Counted from the stretch's first letter, positions 9,971 to 22,094 are shown. The stretch: 64,000 nucleotides of DNA from Heloderma charlesbogerti (GCA_026122225.1 JANEZZ010002675.1:806001-870000); one strand, 5' to 3'. A program made the numbers and translations. The notes: generated by a model from the sequence alone, not told the origin.

Positions 9971-12900
9971 TGTTGTTGTTGTTCAGTCATTCAGTCGTGT
10001 CCGACGCTTCGTGACCCCATGGACCATAGCACGCCAGGCCTTCCTGTCCTGCGCTCTCTCCCGGAGTGTGCTCAAGTTCATATTCATTGCATCGGTGATG
10101 CTATCTAGCCATCTCATCCTCTGTTGTCCCCTTCTCCTTTTGCCTTCAGTCTTTCCCAGCATCAGGGTCTTTTCCAGAGAGTTTTCTCTTCGCATTAGGT
10201 GGCCAAAATATTGGAGCTTCAGCTTCAGTATCTGTCCTTCCAATGAGCACTCAGGGTTGATTTCCTTTAGGATGGACTGATTTGACGTCCTTGCAGTCCA
10301 GGGGACTCGTAAGAGTCTTCTCCAGCACCATAGTTCGAAAGCATCAATTCTTCGGTGCTCAGCCTTCCTTATAGTCCAGCTCTCACAGCCATACATTACT
10401 ACTGGGAAAACCATAGCTTTGATTAGACGGCCCTTTGCCGGCAAGATGATGTCTTCTTCTTACTATGCTCTCTAGGTTTGCCATAGCTTTACTCCCAAGG
10501 AGCAAGCGTCTTTGAATTTCATGGCTACAGTCACCGTCTGCGGTGATCTTGGAGCCCAAGAAAGTAAATCTGTCACTGCTTCCATTTTTCCCCTTCTATA
10601 TGCCAGGAAGTGATGGGGCCAGATGCCATGATCTTCGTTTTTTTAATGTTGAGTTTCAAACCAGCTTTTGCACTCTCCTCTTTCACCCTCAACAAGAGGC
10701 TCTTGAGATCCTCTTCGCTTTCTGCCATTAGGGTGGTATCGTCTGCATATCGGAGGTTGTTGATAATTCTTCCAGCAATCTTAATTCCGACCTGTGATTC
10801 ATCCAACCCGGCGTTCCTCATGATGTACTCTGCATATAAGTTAAATAAGCAGGGTGACAATATGCAGCCTTGTCGTACTCCTTTCCCAATTTTGAACCAC
10901 TCAGTTGTTCCATGTCTGGTTCTTACTGTTGCTTCTTGACCCTCGTACAGGTTTCTCAGGAGACAGGTAAGGTAGTCTGGTACTCCCATCACTTTAAGAA
11001 TTTGCCACAGTTTGTTGTGATCCACACAATCAAAGGCTTTAGCGTAGTCAATTAAGCAGAAATAGACGTTTTTCTGGAATTCTCTTGCTTTCTCCATGAT
11101 CCAGCGAACGTTGGCGATTTGATCTCTAGTTCCTCTGCCTCTTCGAAACCCAGCTTGTACTTCCGGTAGTTCTCGGTTCACATACTGCTGAGGCCTAGCT
11201 TGTAGGATTTTGAGCATCACCTTGCTGGCATGTGAAATGAGCGCAATTGTGCGGTAGTTTGAACACTGGCATTGCCCTTCTTTGGAATTGGAATGTAAAC
11301 TAACCTTTTCCAGTCTTGTGGCCACTGTTGAGTGTTCCAGATTTGTTGGCATATTGAATGCAGCACTTTAACAGCATCATCTTTTAGGATTTTAAATAGC
11401 TCAGCTGGAATACTGTCATCTCTGCTAGCTTTGTTGTTAGTAATGCTTCCTAAGGCCCACTTGACTTCACTCTCTAGGATGTCCGTCTCAAGTTCAGTGA
11501 CCGCACTATCATGGCTATCAGGGACATTCGGATCTTTCCTGTGTAGTTCTTCTGTGTATTCTTTCCACCTCTTCTTAATCTCATCTGCGTCTGTGAGGTC
11601 CCTGCCTTCTTTGTCCTTTATCATGCCTGTCTTTGCACAAAACGTTCCCTTGAGATCTCCAATTTTCTTGAAGAGATCTCTAGTCTTTCCCATTCTGTTG
11701 TTTTCCTCGATTTCTTTGCATTGTTCATTTAAGAAGGCCTTCTTGTCTCTCCTTGCTATTCTCTGGAATTCTGCATTCAGTTGGATATATCTTCCCCTTT
11801 CTCCCTTGCTTTTCACTTCCCTTCTTTCTTCAGCTACTTGTAAAGCCTCATCAGACAGCCACTTGGCTTTCTTGCATTTCTTTTTCTTTGGGATGGATTT
11901 CGTTGCTGCCTCCTGAACAATGTTATGGACCTCCATCCATAGTTCCTTAGGCACTCTGTCTATCAGGTCTAATACCTGAAATCTATTCCTCAGCTCCACT
12001 GTATATTCATAAGGGATATGATTTAGGTCATACCTGAATGGTTTAGTGGTTCTCCCTACGTTCTTCAATTTAAGCTGAAATTTTGCAACAAGAAGCTCAT
12101 GATCTGAGCCACAGTCAGCTCCAGGTCTTGTTTTGACTGACTGTATAGAGCTTGTCCATCTTTGGCTGCAAAGGATATAATCAATCTGATTTCGATATTG
12201 ACCATCTGGTGATGTCCACGTGTAGAGTCGTCTCTTGTGCTGTTGGAAAAGAGTGTTTGCTATGATCAGCGTGTTCTCTTGGCAAAACTCTATTAGCTTT
12301 TGTCCTGCTTCATTTTGTACACCAAGGCCATGCCTGCCTGTTATCCCAGTGATTTCTTGACTTCCTACTTTAGCATTCCAATCCCCTATGATGAAGAGGA
12401 CATCTTTGTTTGGTGTTAGTTCTAGAAGGTGTTGTAGGTCTTCATTGAACCAATCAACCTCAGCTTCTTCCGCATCCGTGGTTGGGGCATAGACCTGAAT
12501 TACTGTGATGTTGAATGGTTTGCCTTGGATTCGTACTGAGATCATTCTGTCGTTTTTAAGATTGTACCCCAGTACTGCTTTTCCCACCCTTTTGTTGACT
12601 ATGAGTGCTACTCCATTTCTTCTCAGGGATTCTTGCCCACAGTAGTAGATATGATGGTCACCTGAATTAAATTCGCCCATGCCTGTCCATTTTAGTTTGC
12701 TGATTCCCAAGACATCGATGTTCAATCTTGCCATTTCATGTTTGACCACCTCCAGCTTACCTTGATTCATTGATCTGACATTCCAGGTTCCTAAACAATA
12801 TTGTTCTTTACAGCATCGGATTTTCGTTTCACCACCAGACACATCCACAGCTGAGTGTCCTTTCAGCTTTGGCCCAGCCGCTTCACTCTTTCTGGCGCTA

Positions 12901-13072
12901 CTTGGAAATACCCTCTGCTCTTCCCCAGTAGTATATTGGGGTATTGGACACCTTCCGACCTGAGGGGCTCATCTTCCGGCGTCATATCTTTTAGCCTTGT
13001 GATACGTTCCATGGGATTTTCTTGGCAAGAATACTGGAGTGGGTTGACATTTCCTTCTCCAGTGGACCACAT
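9971..13072 (-). mobile_element. BovB (RTE-clade) LINE, nearly complete, inactivated
   Basis: The element lies on the minus strand with its 3' (AAC)n tail at 9971 and its 5' part at about 13072. Frame 12848-11217 carries the APE-type endonuclease: LGTWNVRSM (residues 19-27), GDWNAKVG (from 155), IDYIL (222-226) and SDHELL (248-253). Frame 11352-10573 carries reverse transcriptase with AKAFDCVDH, GVRQGCILSP and LRYADDTTL. Frame 10444-9983 carries the C-terminus with MVFPVVMYGCESW. Three frame breaks, near 11260, 10590 and 10445, separate them; the second and third are small deletions compared with the copy at 32.9 kb. At endonuclease residue 51 a Lys replaces the Glu expected in the ISELKW motif, which should abolish metal binding. 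A 69-codon frame at 13072-12863 lies in the 5' region. The element is antisense to NAV3. I found no target duplication. Confidence 0.93.
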
Positions 13073-13082
13073 TTTTGGTCAT

Positions 13083-13137
13083 AACTTGATAGATATAAAT
13101 CACACTGAAGTCAACTGTGATTTATATCTGTCAAGTT
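13083..13137. repeat. 22-bp inverted repeat hairpin
   Basis: 13083-13104 pairs with 13116-13137 with one mismatch around an 11-base loop. The pairing extends outward with 'tcata' at 13079-13083. It abuts the 5' boundary of the BovB element. Confidence 0.9.
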
Positions 13138-13361
13138 TTATGAAAGGTACTTCAGAATATTGCATAGAACATTTGGGACTCTAGAACTGTTTCCACTACA
13201 TTAAGCAAAACATTTAGTTTAAGAACTCTGAGGACAATATGACCACTGTCTCAGAAAATAAAAATGTACATAATCCAGTCCAAGTTAAACGTGTTGAAAT
13301 GCCAAACTAGATGTGATACTCTAAACACATTTAGTATTTACCACCTAATTTTGTCGGTCTT

Positions 13362-14531
13362 CAGGGGCGACCCATCCATAGAGGCGAACTAGGCAGTTGC
13401 CTAGGGCACCACGTTAAGTGTGGCACCAAATTCGAGGGAAAGAATACACATTTTAAAATGCAAATAAAATATTGAAGATGTCATTATTTCAGTTCCCACG
13501 CGTGTACAGAGGGAATATGACCAAGGCTGTGGAGGTGAGTGAAGGACTGACTGGGGATGGTGGTGCTAAATCAGGCTGTCCACCCACTGGCCTTTGGGAC
13601 CCGGTCCTCCTTCAGGCTACATGGGATATCCCCATGTTCTGCTCCTGCTCCCAGGTGGAGGCCGGGAGTGAGAGCCCCCCACCCCAAGAGCAGCCACTTT
13701 CCTTTACCTTTGGAGAGTGTAACCTAGGGCCTGGCGGTGCCTTGTTGGCCATGTCGCCCCGAGGATACAACCAGGACCCTTCTTCCAGGGGCGTGCTCAT
13801 CTCCTTTGTGCCTTTTATTTTATTTATTTATTTACAATATTTATATATTGCACCACATCAAAGATTTTGGAGCGGTGAACAACAAGATTAAAGAATAAAA
13901 CCCCATAATCAAAACGGTTAAAATATTTTAAAAGAATAGATTCTGAACTTAATAAACTATAGCTGGTCACTCAGGGAAGGCCTCTCGAAATAGCAGTGTT
14001 TTCAGGAGATGACAAAAACAACACAATATTTGCACCTGCCTGACTTCCAGAGGCAGGGAATTCCACAGGAAGGGGGCCACCATGCTGAAGGCTCTTTTCC
14101 TGATGGACACCAAACGGGCCATAGGTCCGTGTGGAACCACCAGGAGCAAGCCCTCCAATGACCTCAGTGAGCGGGCAGGTTGGAAAAGAAGGAGGCGCTG
14201 TCTCAGAAATCCTGGTCCCAAGTTGTTTAGGGCTTTGTACACCAGTACTTCTATCTTAAACCTTTTATCAGCCCATTTGTGCCGATATAGTGCTTAGTTA
14301 AAAAAACCATTTGGGGCATGTTTTATTATAAATGATCATGTTTCTGCTTCCAAATATGCCGGCAGGAGAGAGGGGGTTGCCTCTTCATTAAACAGAAAAT
14401 AGGGGCAAAATGTTTCCCAGTTTACCAAAAACCTCAGCCTAGATCTGCCCTTGGGGTTTGGGGGTAGGGGCGTCCATCGCATGGTTTGCCTAGGGTGCCA
14501 GTTGCTGCCAGCTAGTCTAGGGCTGCCCCTG
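13362..14531. mobile_element. hAT-like non-autonomous element containing a LINE tail
   Basis: The termini begin caggggcgaccc and, read from the other end, caggggcagccct, and both arms include a 'cctagggc(a/t)cc' block. The flanking 8-mers TCGGTCTT (13354-13361) and TCTGTCAT (14532-14539) agree at 6 of 8 positions, compatible with an aged hAT duplication. The interior holds the LINE fragment at 13815-14295. No transposase is seen. The open frame at 13472-13891 has no recognisable domain. Confidence 0.6.
13815..14295 (-). mobile_element. L2/CR1-like LINE, 3' end
   Basis: Frame 14242-13967 encodes YKALNNLGPGFL, then FQPARSLRS, then APFLWNSLPLEVRQ and LLKTLLFREAFPE, the ORF2 C-terminus of Jockey-superfamily LINEs. 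An A/T-rich 3' UTR runs to 13815. It is 5'-truncated and sits inside the hAT-like element at 13362-14531. Confidence 0.8.
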
Positions 14532-15171
14532 TCTGTCATGCAGCTGTGGGGGGGGAGGGAGTCTTAATCTGACTTGAGCAGAGGTGAGAGGGTCCTTAAT
14601 GCTTTTGATGTGGCCAATTTTCCTGATCAAAATTCCCTCATGACTTTTCTCACCACAGGATAAAAGATATGTTGTCCATGTATCTTTTTTCCTTTAGCGA
14701 AAAAAACCACTGAGGGGTAGCTTTTGCTCTGGGAAACAATTAAGCAGCCCTGCTATGCTTCTAATCAAGACTGGGGCCATCCACAACTACATTAAATTAA
14801 AACAAATACCAGGGGGTTAAATCTAATGTTAAGCTAGCAGATGTCCACTAGCACATTGGGAGTTTCTTCCCCACTCCAGCCCCCTGCACCACCCAAAAAT
14901 CTGCTGGGTTTCCCAGCTCTCTAGAGCAGATTTTGAGGATGCACAGGAGGCCTTGAGGGGAAGCAGGAATCACTCCGCTCCCTGTTTTGATGATGGAAGC
15001 AGTTCCATCAGCAGAATGACCCCATTGGATTCAACCTATTAGGAGATACCTCCTGTGTCCTCCACATCACAATTAATTTGGCTCAACCCAAAGCTGTATT
15101 AATTTTATTAGGAGAGCTAAGGACGTGCCTTATCCTTTTCCCAGAAAAACCAGTTGAATTTAAAAATGCTG

Positions 15172-15610
15172 GGGGGAGCAATCCTATGGCCGCTAGTCAG
15201 TGGCTAGACAGCCATAGGATATGTGGTTTTCTGGGAACTGACCTTAGAGCCCGCTTTCTGAGGTTGGTTTCTGGAGAACCAACCTTCTCCCCCTTCCACG
15301 CTGCCTCACAGGCAGCACTGAATGGTTCCATGCTCCGTGCTCAGAAGAGGCATGAAGAGCGGCCAAAACAGGGTGTTCCAAGGCCAGGAAGGCAGAAATG
15401 CCGGTATGACACAACCTACGTGTTGTCCGGCATCCTCCTCCCCCACTCCAGCTTCCCGTGGCTAGACAACCGAAATCGGCTGTCTAGCCACAGATGCAGA
15501 CAAGAGAAGTGCAGAGGGAATGATCCCCTCCGTGCTTCTCCTGCCCTGCATTGGATAGGCAGTCACCTTCAAGTTCGGAGGTGGCTGCCTATCCCCATAG
15601 GATTGTGCCC
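15172..15610. mobile_element. Harbinger-like long MITE, copy 2
   Basis: The left end is gggagcaatcctatgg and the right end ccataggattgtgccc, followed by TAA. The interior carries a hairpin 'ctagacaaccgaaatcggct' around 15463-15490 and a gataggcag...ctgcctatc hairpin at 15555-15597. These blocks recur in the copies at 5298 and 17329. It is non-coding. Confidence 0.6.
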
Positions 15611-16284
15611 TAAAAGTTTCTGGGCTGTGTGCAGTGTTTGTCCTTATTGTCCAGTTAGACTCATACAGGGATAGTTATGCCTATTGTTGCTCAGTTGTAC
15701 ACTGATATTGTGCAGATGCTCAGAGAAGCCCAGATTTCTTTCCTGGCACCCAAGTTGGCACCACATTGTTCCACACCATTCATCAGAATCGTAGCAGAAG
15801 TAGCTGCAGACAGAGCCTGAAACAGTTACTAGCCGCCAGAACAACTAGGTCACTGTCTTATGTAATAGATGAACATTGAAAGGCTGTTTTTAAAGGCAAT
15901 TGGACCACCACGTTTTGGGTATATAACAGATAAATCACCCTACTCCATGTTTTTGCATCTGATGACTAAGCTGGTACCTATATGCCTAGAAAGGAATAGG
16001 GTGGCTAGTCTGGAGAGTCTTTTATTGGCCATTTTAATTCTTCAAGTTACATTGAAGGGAGAGATGGAACATACTCGCCTTTAAAACCTTTATATATTTG
16101 GGCCCAGAAGCCATCACTGTTATCTTCCATGACAGGCTCTAGTACTTCCTGATGCTATCAGTGTATAGAAGGAATTCACAAAGAGTTCTTTTCAATGAAT
16201 TTTCCAAAGCACTAAAATTCCCTACCATGGGGATTAGCTAAAGCCTTAGACTGACTATCTTCTGGAAGTAAAGCACAACACTTC

Positions 16285-16445
16285 AACTTATGAAGCTGCC
16301 TTAAATTGGATCAGGCCATCAGGCCATCCAGCCCAGTATGATCTGCATCGACTGGCTGTTGTTCTCCATGGCCTATGGCACACAGAGGCTCTGCTAGCTG
16401 AGATGACTGAAGTCCCTTTTCAAGTGGAGAACCAGTGACTGATCA
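16285..16445 (-). mobile_element. SINE family A, inverted partial copy
   Basis: 'aagctgccttaaattggatc' followed by 'ggccatccagcccagtatg' is the reverse complement of the SINE A 3' body (compare 56640-56690). The tRNA-like head is lost or diverged. Confidence 0.65.
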
Positions 16446-16499
16446 CAAGATCTGTGTATCAACAAAACTAAACCTCATCAAGGTACTCCAGTTTCCACC

Positions 16500-16885
16500 T
16501 CGAAGCTCATTCTGACTTGTGTCTGTATTGAACTAGGAGCTTTGTCTTTTTTGCATGAAAATTTGTGTGTATTTTCTGCACATTTCCCCAAACGTATGCG
16601 TCTGTTGTGCACATTTTTGAAAGGTAAGCATTTGACTCCAGTTGTTTAAAGTTGTGCTTGTGTGTTTTTTCCCCCAAAAGTACACCTTTTTTCTTGTGCA
16701 TATTTCAAATGTATACATTGTTGAATGTATATTTTTGTTTCTTGAATCACCTTGCAAGCTTGGTGATGGACTTTGACCGCAGATTGCATTTGTGTCCACA
16801 TTTGGTTCCAGGAGCTGTGAACTAGGTAAATTTTGGTCAGAAATGAACTGAAACCGATTTGTCATACATCTCAACTGCACACTAC
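16500..16885. mobile_element. Possible old hAT-like element, AAATTTG-rich
   Basis: The texture resembles 7291-7700: repeated tgcacatttc, aaaatttgtg and 'gaaccgatttgtc'-like motifs ending near 'cgatttgtcatacatctcaa'. The termini are not clear. The overlapping frames on the minus strand (16507-16931) look like non-coding artefacts. Confidence 0.3.
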
Positions 16886-17328
16886 AACAAAACATGTGCT
16901 CTGCCATTGAACTGTGTGCACCCATCACCAAATTTGGACTGACATGGAGTTCCCTAGCAGAAGGTGATACCTTGCTCTCTTCCTCTGGTGCTACAATCTT
17001 GTGCGTTCCCTGGAGTATAGTAGCTATCAGTGCTCCGGGTGAACAATGTGTTCAAAATAGACGGGGCTCGTGTTGCCCCGTCTGTTTTGGAGACATGGCC
17101 TGTAAGACCTCCAGAACCGTGAGATAGGATGCAGTAGCAGTGCCCCTGATTCTGGTGTTTGAATAGTCCTGTCAATTCAGCCTTTTCTCCAACAGTTACA
17201 CCAAGTATGACCCAAATTGTGACCCTGTACAGTACTGAAGGCGAGAATTACATTCTATGTGAGCTCCTTGGTCAGGGAAGCATCCTGGCAAGCACTAGTG
17301 CCCTTAAAGTTTTTATTTGGTTCAGTGA

Positions 17329-17772
17329 AGGTGCGATGCTATCCGGATAGTTGCCAGCCTCCGAAATCGGAGGCTGCTAACTATCCTATGCAGGGCAGCT
17401 GGAGCATGGAGGGAATCCTCTCCTCCACGCTCTGGCTGCCCTGCATTTTTGGCTAGATGGCCAATTTCGGCTGTCTAGCCATGGCTCTGGGGAGGGGGAG
17501 GGAAGGAGGCCGCGCAGTGCATAGAAAGCTGGTAAAGCAGCTTCCACAGTCCCCGCCCCCGGGACTGCCCCCTTTTCACTGTCTCCATATTCTCTTTCCC
17601 AGTGCAGAGACGAAGCTGGAGCAGAGAGAACCAGGGCCACTACGAGGGGGTGGGGGAAGGGAGCATGGTTTCTGGGAATCGCGTTTAGAGCCCTGGCTCT
17701 GACCTCGGTTCACAGAAACCAAAAAATCCAATGGACCTCTAGACAGTGTCTAGTGGTCATAGGATTGCTCCC
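17329..17772. mobile_element. Harbinger-like long MITE, copy 3
   Basis: Termini aggtgcgatgctatcc and ggtcataggattgctccc are flanked by TGA at 17326-17328 and 17773-17775. Internal hairpins lie at 17343-17384 (arms containing 'gcctccga' and 'tcggaggc') and 17452-17482 (ggctagatgg...gtctagcc). It shares blocks with copies 1 and 2. Confidence 0.6.
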
Positions 17773-17816
17773 TGAAAGTCGAAGTATAAAATATCCATCA
17801 GTGATTTCCTGATTAA

Positions 17817-17905
17817 CAGTGCAATCCTATGCATGCCTAGTTAGAAGTAAGTCCCATTGAATTCAGTGGACTTGTTCCCAGGTGAGTGTGCGTAGGGTTA
17901 CAGAC
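17817..17905. mobile_element. Harbinger-like short MITE with TAA duplication
   Basis: Short palindromic element starting cagtgcaatcctatgc and ending gtagggttacagac, flanked by TAA at 17814-17816 and 17906-17908. The core is 'agtaagtcccattgaattca'. Related copies are at 28372-28462, 39802-39880 and 48746-48826. Confidence 0.7.
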
Positions 17906-19294
17906 TAAGCACCTAGATGAATTGTGTTACTCTAAATATTCAGTGGTAATCAGCATAAGAAGGAAAAGGCTATTAATGCCAGTGTATTATACACCTTCGC
18001 TTTCAATAACTTAGCATTTTAAAAATCCCAAGAAAATAAATATATCATATAAAGGAACAGATCACATTCTATTGCATTCTGAATACTTTTCTCTAGAAAA
18101 GAATGATACCAATAGGTTGTATTCCTTTTAAGGTTTATGTAATCCATCTTTTTTAGCTAATCTATATTTGCATTGAAGAATGTGATTTTAAGTTTATACT
18201 AGGCTTCAGGCAATATGTGATTAATTTTCCCTAGAAAGGTTTGGCACCCTCAAAGCATAAATAACCCTGTTGTTTCTAATATATATGGCATAAAATTGTA
18301 ATTGGGAAGACAGATATCCCTAGTAACCTCTCTTGTGCACCGTACACATTAATGTGATTTGCCAGTGAAAACTCTGATATACTTTCATTGATCTTGAAAA
18401 GCCAGTGACCCTTTCTGGACAAACTGCCATATCATCAGTAAAATTGATTTTTAACTGTACCAAATTCAGTAGCATTGAATCCAACTGTACTGGTTGGAAA
18501 GGGAGGGGGGATGGGAATTTCTCTGTAACTGAAAGGGATTAACAACAGTTTGCCCAACTGTCAAAACTAAATGGGGGTTTTGAGTAGAGATCATTTTTGT
18601 TGCCAGTGAATGCTGCTTGTGTGCATGCAGAAGAAAGCTAGCAAGAGCGATTATAGAGAGAAATATTTTGACTCAACCACCTCAAGGCAGTAAGTTAATT
18701 TTTTTTTTTACCTACCTTCGTGATAAGGAATGAAAGCTTTACTACTCCATGCACTCGGAAATTTGTGGATATTTTGCTTTGATATTTCTGGATGCTTATT
18801 ACGTAATATGCTATGATGAGTTTATTGTTTTAGTATAAACTTTCATCACACTTTCCATTTTTAACGTGATCCTGTTGGCTATATCCTTGCTTTCCTTCAA
18901 AGACTCTTGTTTTCGTATTAATCTTCATGCATTTAATTTATAAAGTATTGCAACTACAAAAATAAAAACAGTTTTTCAAAGTATTGCAAACCAAGAAAAA
19001 TCAAAGCCAACAAGTAATGCCAAGTAAACTGAAAACGTGTTATGTGTTTTCAAACACAAATGTGGAATTTAAAACCATGTTGCAATGTTACATTCACTCC
19101 CGGGTTTCTGTCTAGTAAAGTATTTGTGCAGCAGCACTAATGCACATATCACTGCAGACATATTTTTATGTATTCATCTGCCAAAAAAATGTCTGAAGGC
19201 TACATCCAATTTTGGGCGCTAAGCAAGTCAGCATAGCCAAAAAAATTCTGCACAGATTCCTAATCTAGAAAAGTGTCTTGCTTCTAAATACAGT

Positions 19295-19651
19295 GACCTG
19301 GTTCATATGATCAAAACAAGCCACAGTAGCTTGTTGTGAGCCATGGTGGTGCCAGCGCATGCTAGGTGTAATTTGCATAATCACTGCCCCCACAGCATAT
19401 CATGTTGTCCAAAGCTGGGCAGCGTGGCTTGTTGGAGGGTTAAACAATCCTCAAATAGCCTTTCAACAGCCCATGGGTTATTTAAGGGTTGTTTAACCCT
19501 CCAACAAGCCATGTTACCAGTGTTCAGACGACATGACAATCCACAGCCCAGTGGTGATTCTGCCAATCATATCTGGCACACACTGTGGCTCACAACAAGC
19601 CACGGTGGCTTGCTTAAGCCACCGTGCTTGTTTTGATTGTGCAACTGAGCC
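19295..19651. mobile_element. Foldback MITE (family C), long snap-back structure
   Basis: Terminal inverted repeats contain atcaaaacaagc (left) and gcttgttttgat (right). A perfect 22-bp internal stem pairs 19426-19447 with 19489-19510. Additional 'ccacagtagc...ccacggtggc' blocks pair between arms. Related elements are at 29315-29641, about 40150-40460 and 61852-62910. It is non-coding. Confidence 0.75.
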
Positions 19652-19769
19652 AATACCTTCTTTTTTTTTTAAGATTCCCAAATGAAATAACTGTGGAAAC
19701 TGTTTTTTGTTTTTTTTTAAAGAAAAAGATATGAAAGCCACTCTTAGGAAATGCCTTAGCCAACACAGT

Positions 19770-19835
19770 TCTAATTAAGGCTGTGATCCTATGGTCCCTG
19801 GGAGTGTACCCTATGGGGCCATAGGATTTCTTGGA
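19770..19835. mobile_element. Harbinger-like MITE fragment
   Basis: 'ggctgtgatcctatggtccc' faces 'ggggccataggattt' a short distance away, the arm motifs of the long MITE family with most of the interior missing. Confidence 0.4.
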
Positions 19836-20095
19836 TTCCCCCTCCAAGGGCAGAAAGAGAGAACTGCATTTGGAGCAGGAAGTCCAACCTTGGATGCCCC
19901 CTCCAAACTCCTGCAGAAACCTCTGCAGCCCTTACTTCTTTGACATCAGAGAAGTGCAAAACCAGGCATGGCAGGGGTGGGCCGGTTGGCATGCCAGGAA
20001 CAGTTATAGATCTCAAGGATCCACAGGTCTCCTGGCCCCAAGAGATGCCTCCAAATTGGCTCCTGATCTATGCCAGCCCTGGAGCTGGCATAAGA

Positions 20096-21655
20096 GGAGG
20101 AGGAGGATATATTTATATATCCCGCCTTTTTCCCAATACTGGGACTCAAGGCGGCTTTACAACATTAAAACGTGTACAGTTAAAACATACAAATAGAAAT
20201 ATACAAAAGTTAAAAATATAATTAAATCATCAATAATATTAAAATTGTATAACATTTTAGAATTTTAAAAAAGTCAACAACAACATAAACAATAGTATCA
20301 ATCCATCTATCCCAAAAGGCCTGCCAGAACAAAAAAGTTTTTTCCTGCCTGCAAAAACATACCAAGGAGGGTGCCACTCTTGCCTCCCTGGGAAGGGAGC
20401 CTTGGGGCAGCCACCAAGAAGGCCCTCTCCCGCGTTCCTACCAGGCAAGCCTGTGATGGTGGCGGGGCTGTGAGAAGGGCCTCCCCTGAAGATCTCAGGG
20501 TACGAGCAGGCTCATTGGGGAGAATACTGTCTTTCAGATAACTTGAACCCGAGCTGTATAGGGCTTTATAGGTCATGACCAGCATTTTGAATTGTGCCTG
20601 GAAACAGACTTGAGAACCAGTGAAGCTGTTTTAACAGGGGAGTTGTATGCTCCCTGTAGCCAGCCCTAGTCAACAATCTGGCATCAGGTCTTTGAACCAT
20701 TTGAAGTTTCTGAACACTCTTCAAAGGCAGCCCCACATAGAGTGTGTTACAGTAATCCAAACGGGATGTAACTAAGGCATGTGTCACTGTGGTCAAGTCA
20801 GACATCTCAAGGAACAGGCGCAGCTGGCGCACAAGCTTTAACTGTGCAAATGCACTCCTGGCCACCGCTGAAACCTGGGAATCCAGGCTCAGGGCTGAAT
20901 CCAGAAGTACACCCTCAGGGAGAGTGTAACCCCATCCAGGACAAGCTGAATCCCTATTCCCTGATCTACCTTTCAACCGACCAGGAGCACCTCTGTCTTG
21001 TCTGGATTAAGCTTCCATTTGTTTGCCCTCATCCAGTCCATTACTGCTGAGAGACACTTGTTTAGCACCTGAACAGCTTCCCTGGAATTAGATGAAAAGG
21101 AAAAGTAGAGTTGGGTGTCATCAGCATACTGGTGACACCGAACCTCAAAACTCCAGACAACCTGTCCCAGTGGTTTCATGTATATGTTAAATAGCATGAG
21201 GGATAAAACAGAACTCTGAGGAACTCCACAGGCCAATGGCCAGGGAGTCGAACAGAAGTTCCCCAGCACCACCTTCTGGGTCCGACCTTCCAAGAAGGAA
21301 TGGAGCCACTGTAAAACAGTGCCTCCAAGTCCCATCCTAGTGTGGCAGCCCAGAAGGATACCATGGTTGATGGTATTGAAAGCCACTGAGAGGTCCAGCA
21401 GAACCAACAGGGACACACTCCCCCTGTCTCGTTCCCAGCATAGGTCACCAAGGTGACCAAAGCTGTTTGTCCCATAACTGGGTCTGAAGCCAGATTGAAA
21501 TGAGTCTAGATAATCTGTCTCATCCAGGAATCCCTGGAGTTGGGAGGCCACCACACGCTCCAATATCTTTACCAGAAATGGAATATTGGAGACTGGCTGA
21601 TAATTATCCAATATGATGGGGTTCAGGGAGGGCTTTTTCCAATGTGAGGGAATTC
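20096..21655 (-). mobile_element. L2/CR1-like LINE, 1.56 kb, 5'-truncated
   Basis: Minus-strand frame 21611-20973 carries reverse transcriptase: LVLLDLSVAFNTINH (motif A), GVPQSSVLS in place of the usual GVPQGSVLSP (motif B), and CHQYADDTQLYF (motif C, catalytic Asp pair intact). It ends in KLNPDKTEVLLVG. After a frame break, 20976-20566 continues with LVTSRLDYCNTLYVGLPLKSVQKLQMVQ, the C-terminal region. A further fragment (20585-20307) has PARTLRSSG. The 3' UTR runs to about 20096. The endonuclease is missing. It lies antisense to NAV3 and is dead. Confidence 0.85.
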
Positions 21656-22094
21656 AATAAAAACCAAATTTTAAAAATGTCTGAGAAGAAAGAAAAGAGT
21701 GCAAAGACTGCTCCTCCGCATGAGCCCAACAGGGCTTTCTATGATTTGGAGGCTCTGTGGTCAGAGCTCTCCATGGCTAACAATAGGATTGCTCTGTTAA
21801 TATATCAGCCCTGCTTCCCCACAATTAAACCACATACATAGTACTGAGATAGAGGGACTTTCTACTGGGGCAGAGGGGAGAGTTTGTAGATCTGTCTAGA
21901 AATCATGGGAGGACACTGCTCACACAATATGACTTCCCTTCCCCTTCTCCCCCTGTGCCCCCCATGTGCTTCAGATGGTCCCCTAACCCTCTGGAATAGC
22001 TTACGGGATAAGGGGGCTGCAGGGGGGGAGGGGAAATCCATTCCACTAGCAGGTACCATTCCATTGACGGGTGGATGCTCGGCTACAGCCCCAT

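Noticed and set aside
11332..11916. 194-codon + strand frame
   Set aside because: It is the complement of the BovB ORF2 and gives a low-complexity hydrophobic peptide typical of antisense frames.
18631..18689. Exon-like segment in the large intron with a good donor (gtaagt at 18690) and an AG in front
   Set aside because: Its length (59 bp) is not a multiple of three, and reading on from exon A meets a stop at once. The nearby alternative acceptor also leads to a stop. It might be conserved non-coding DNA, but nothing here shows it.
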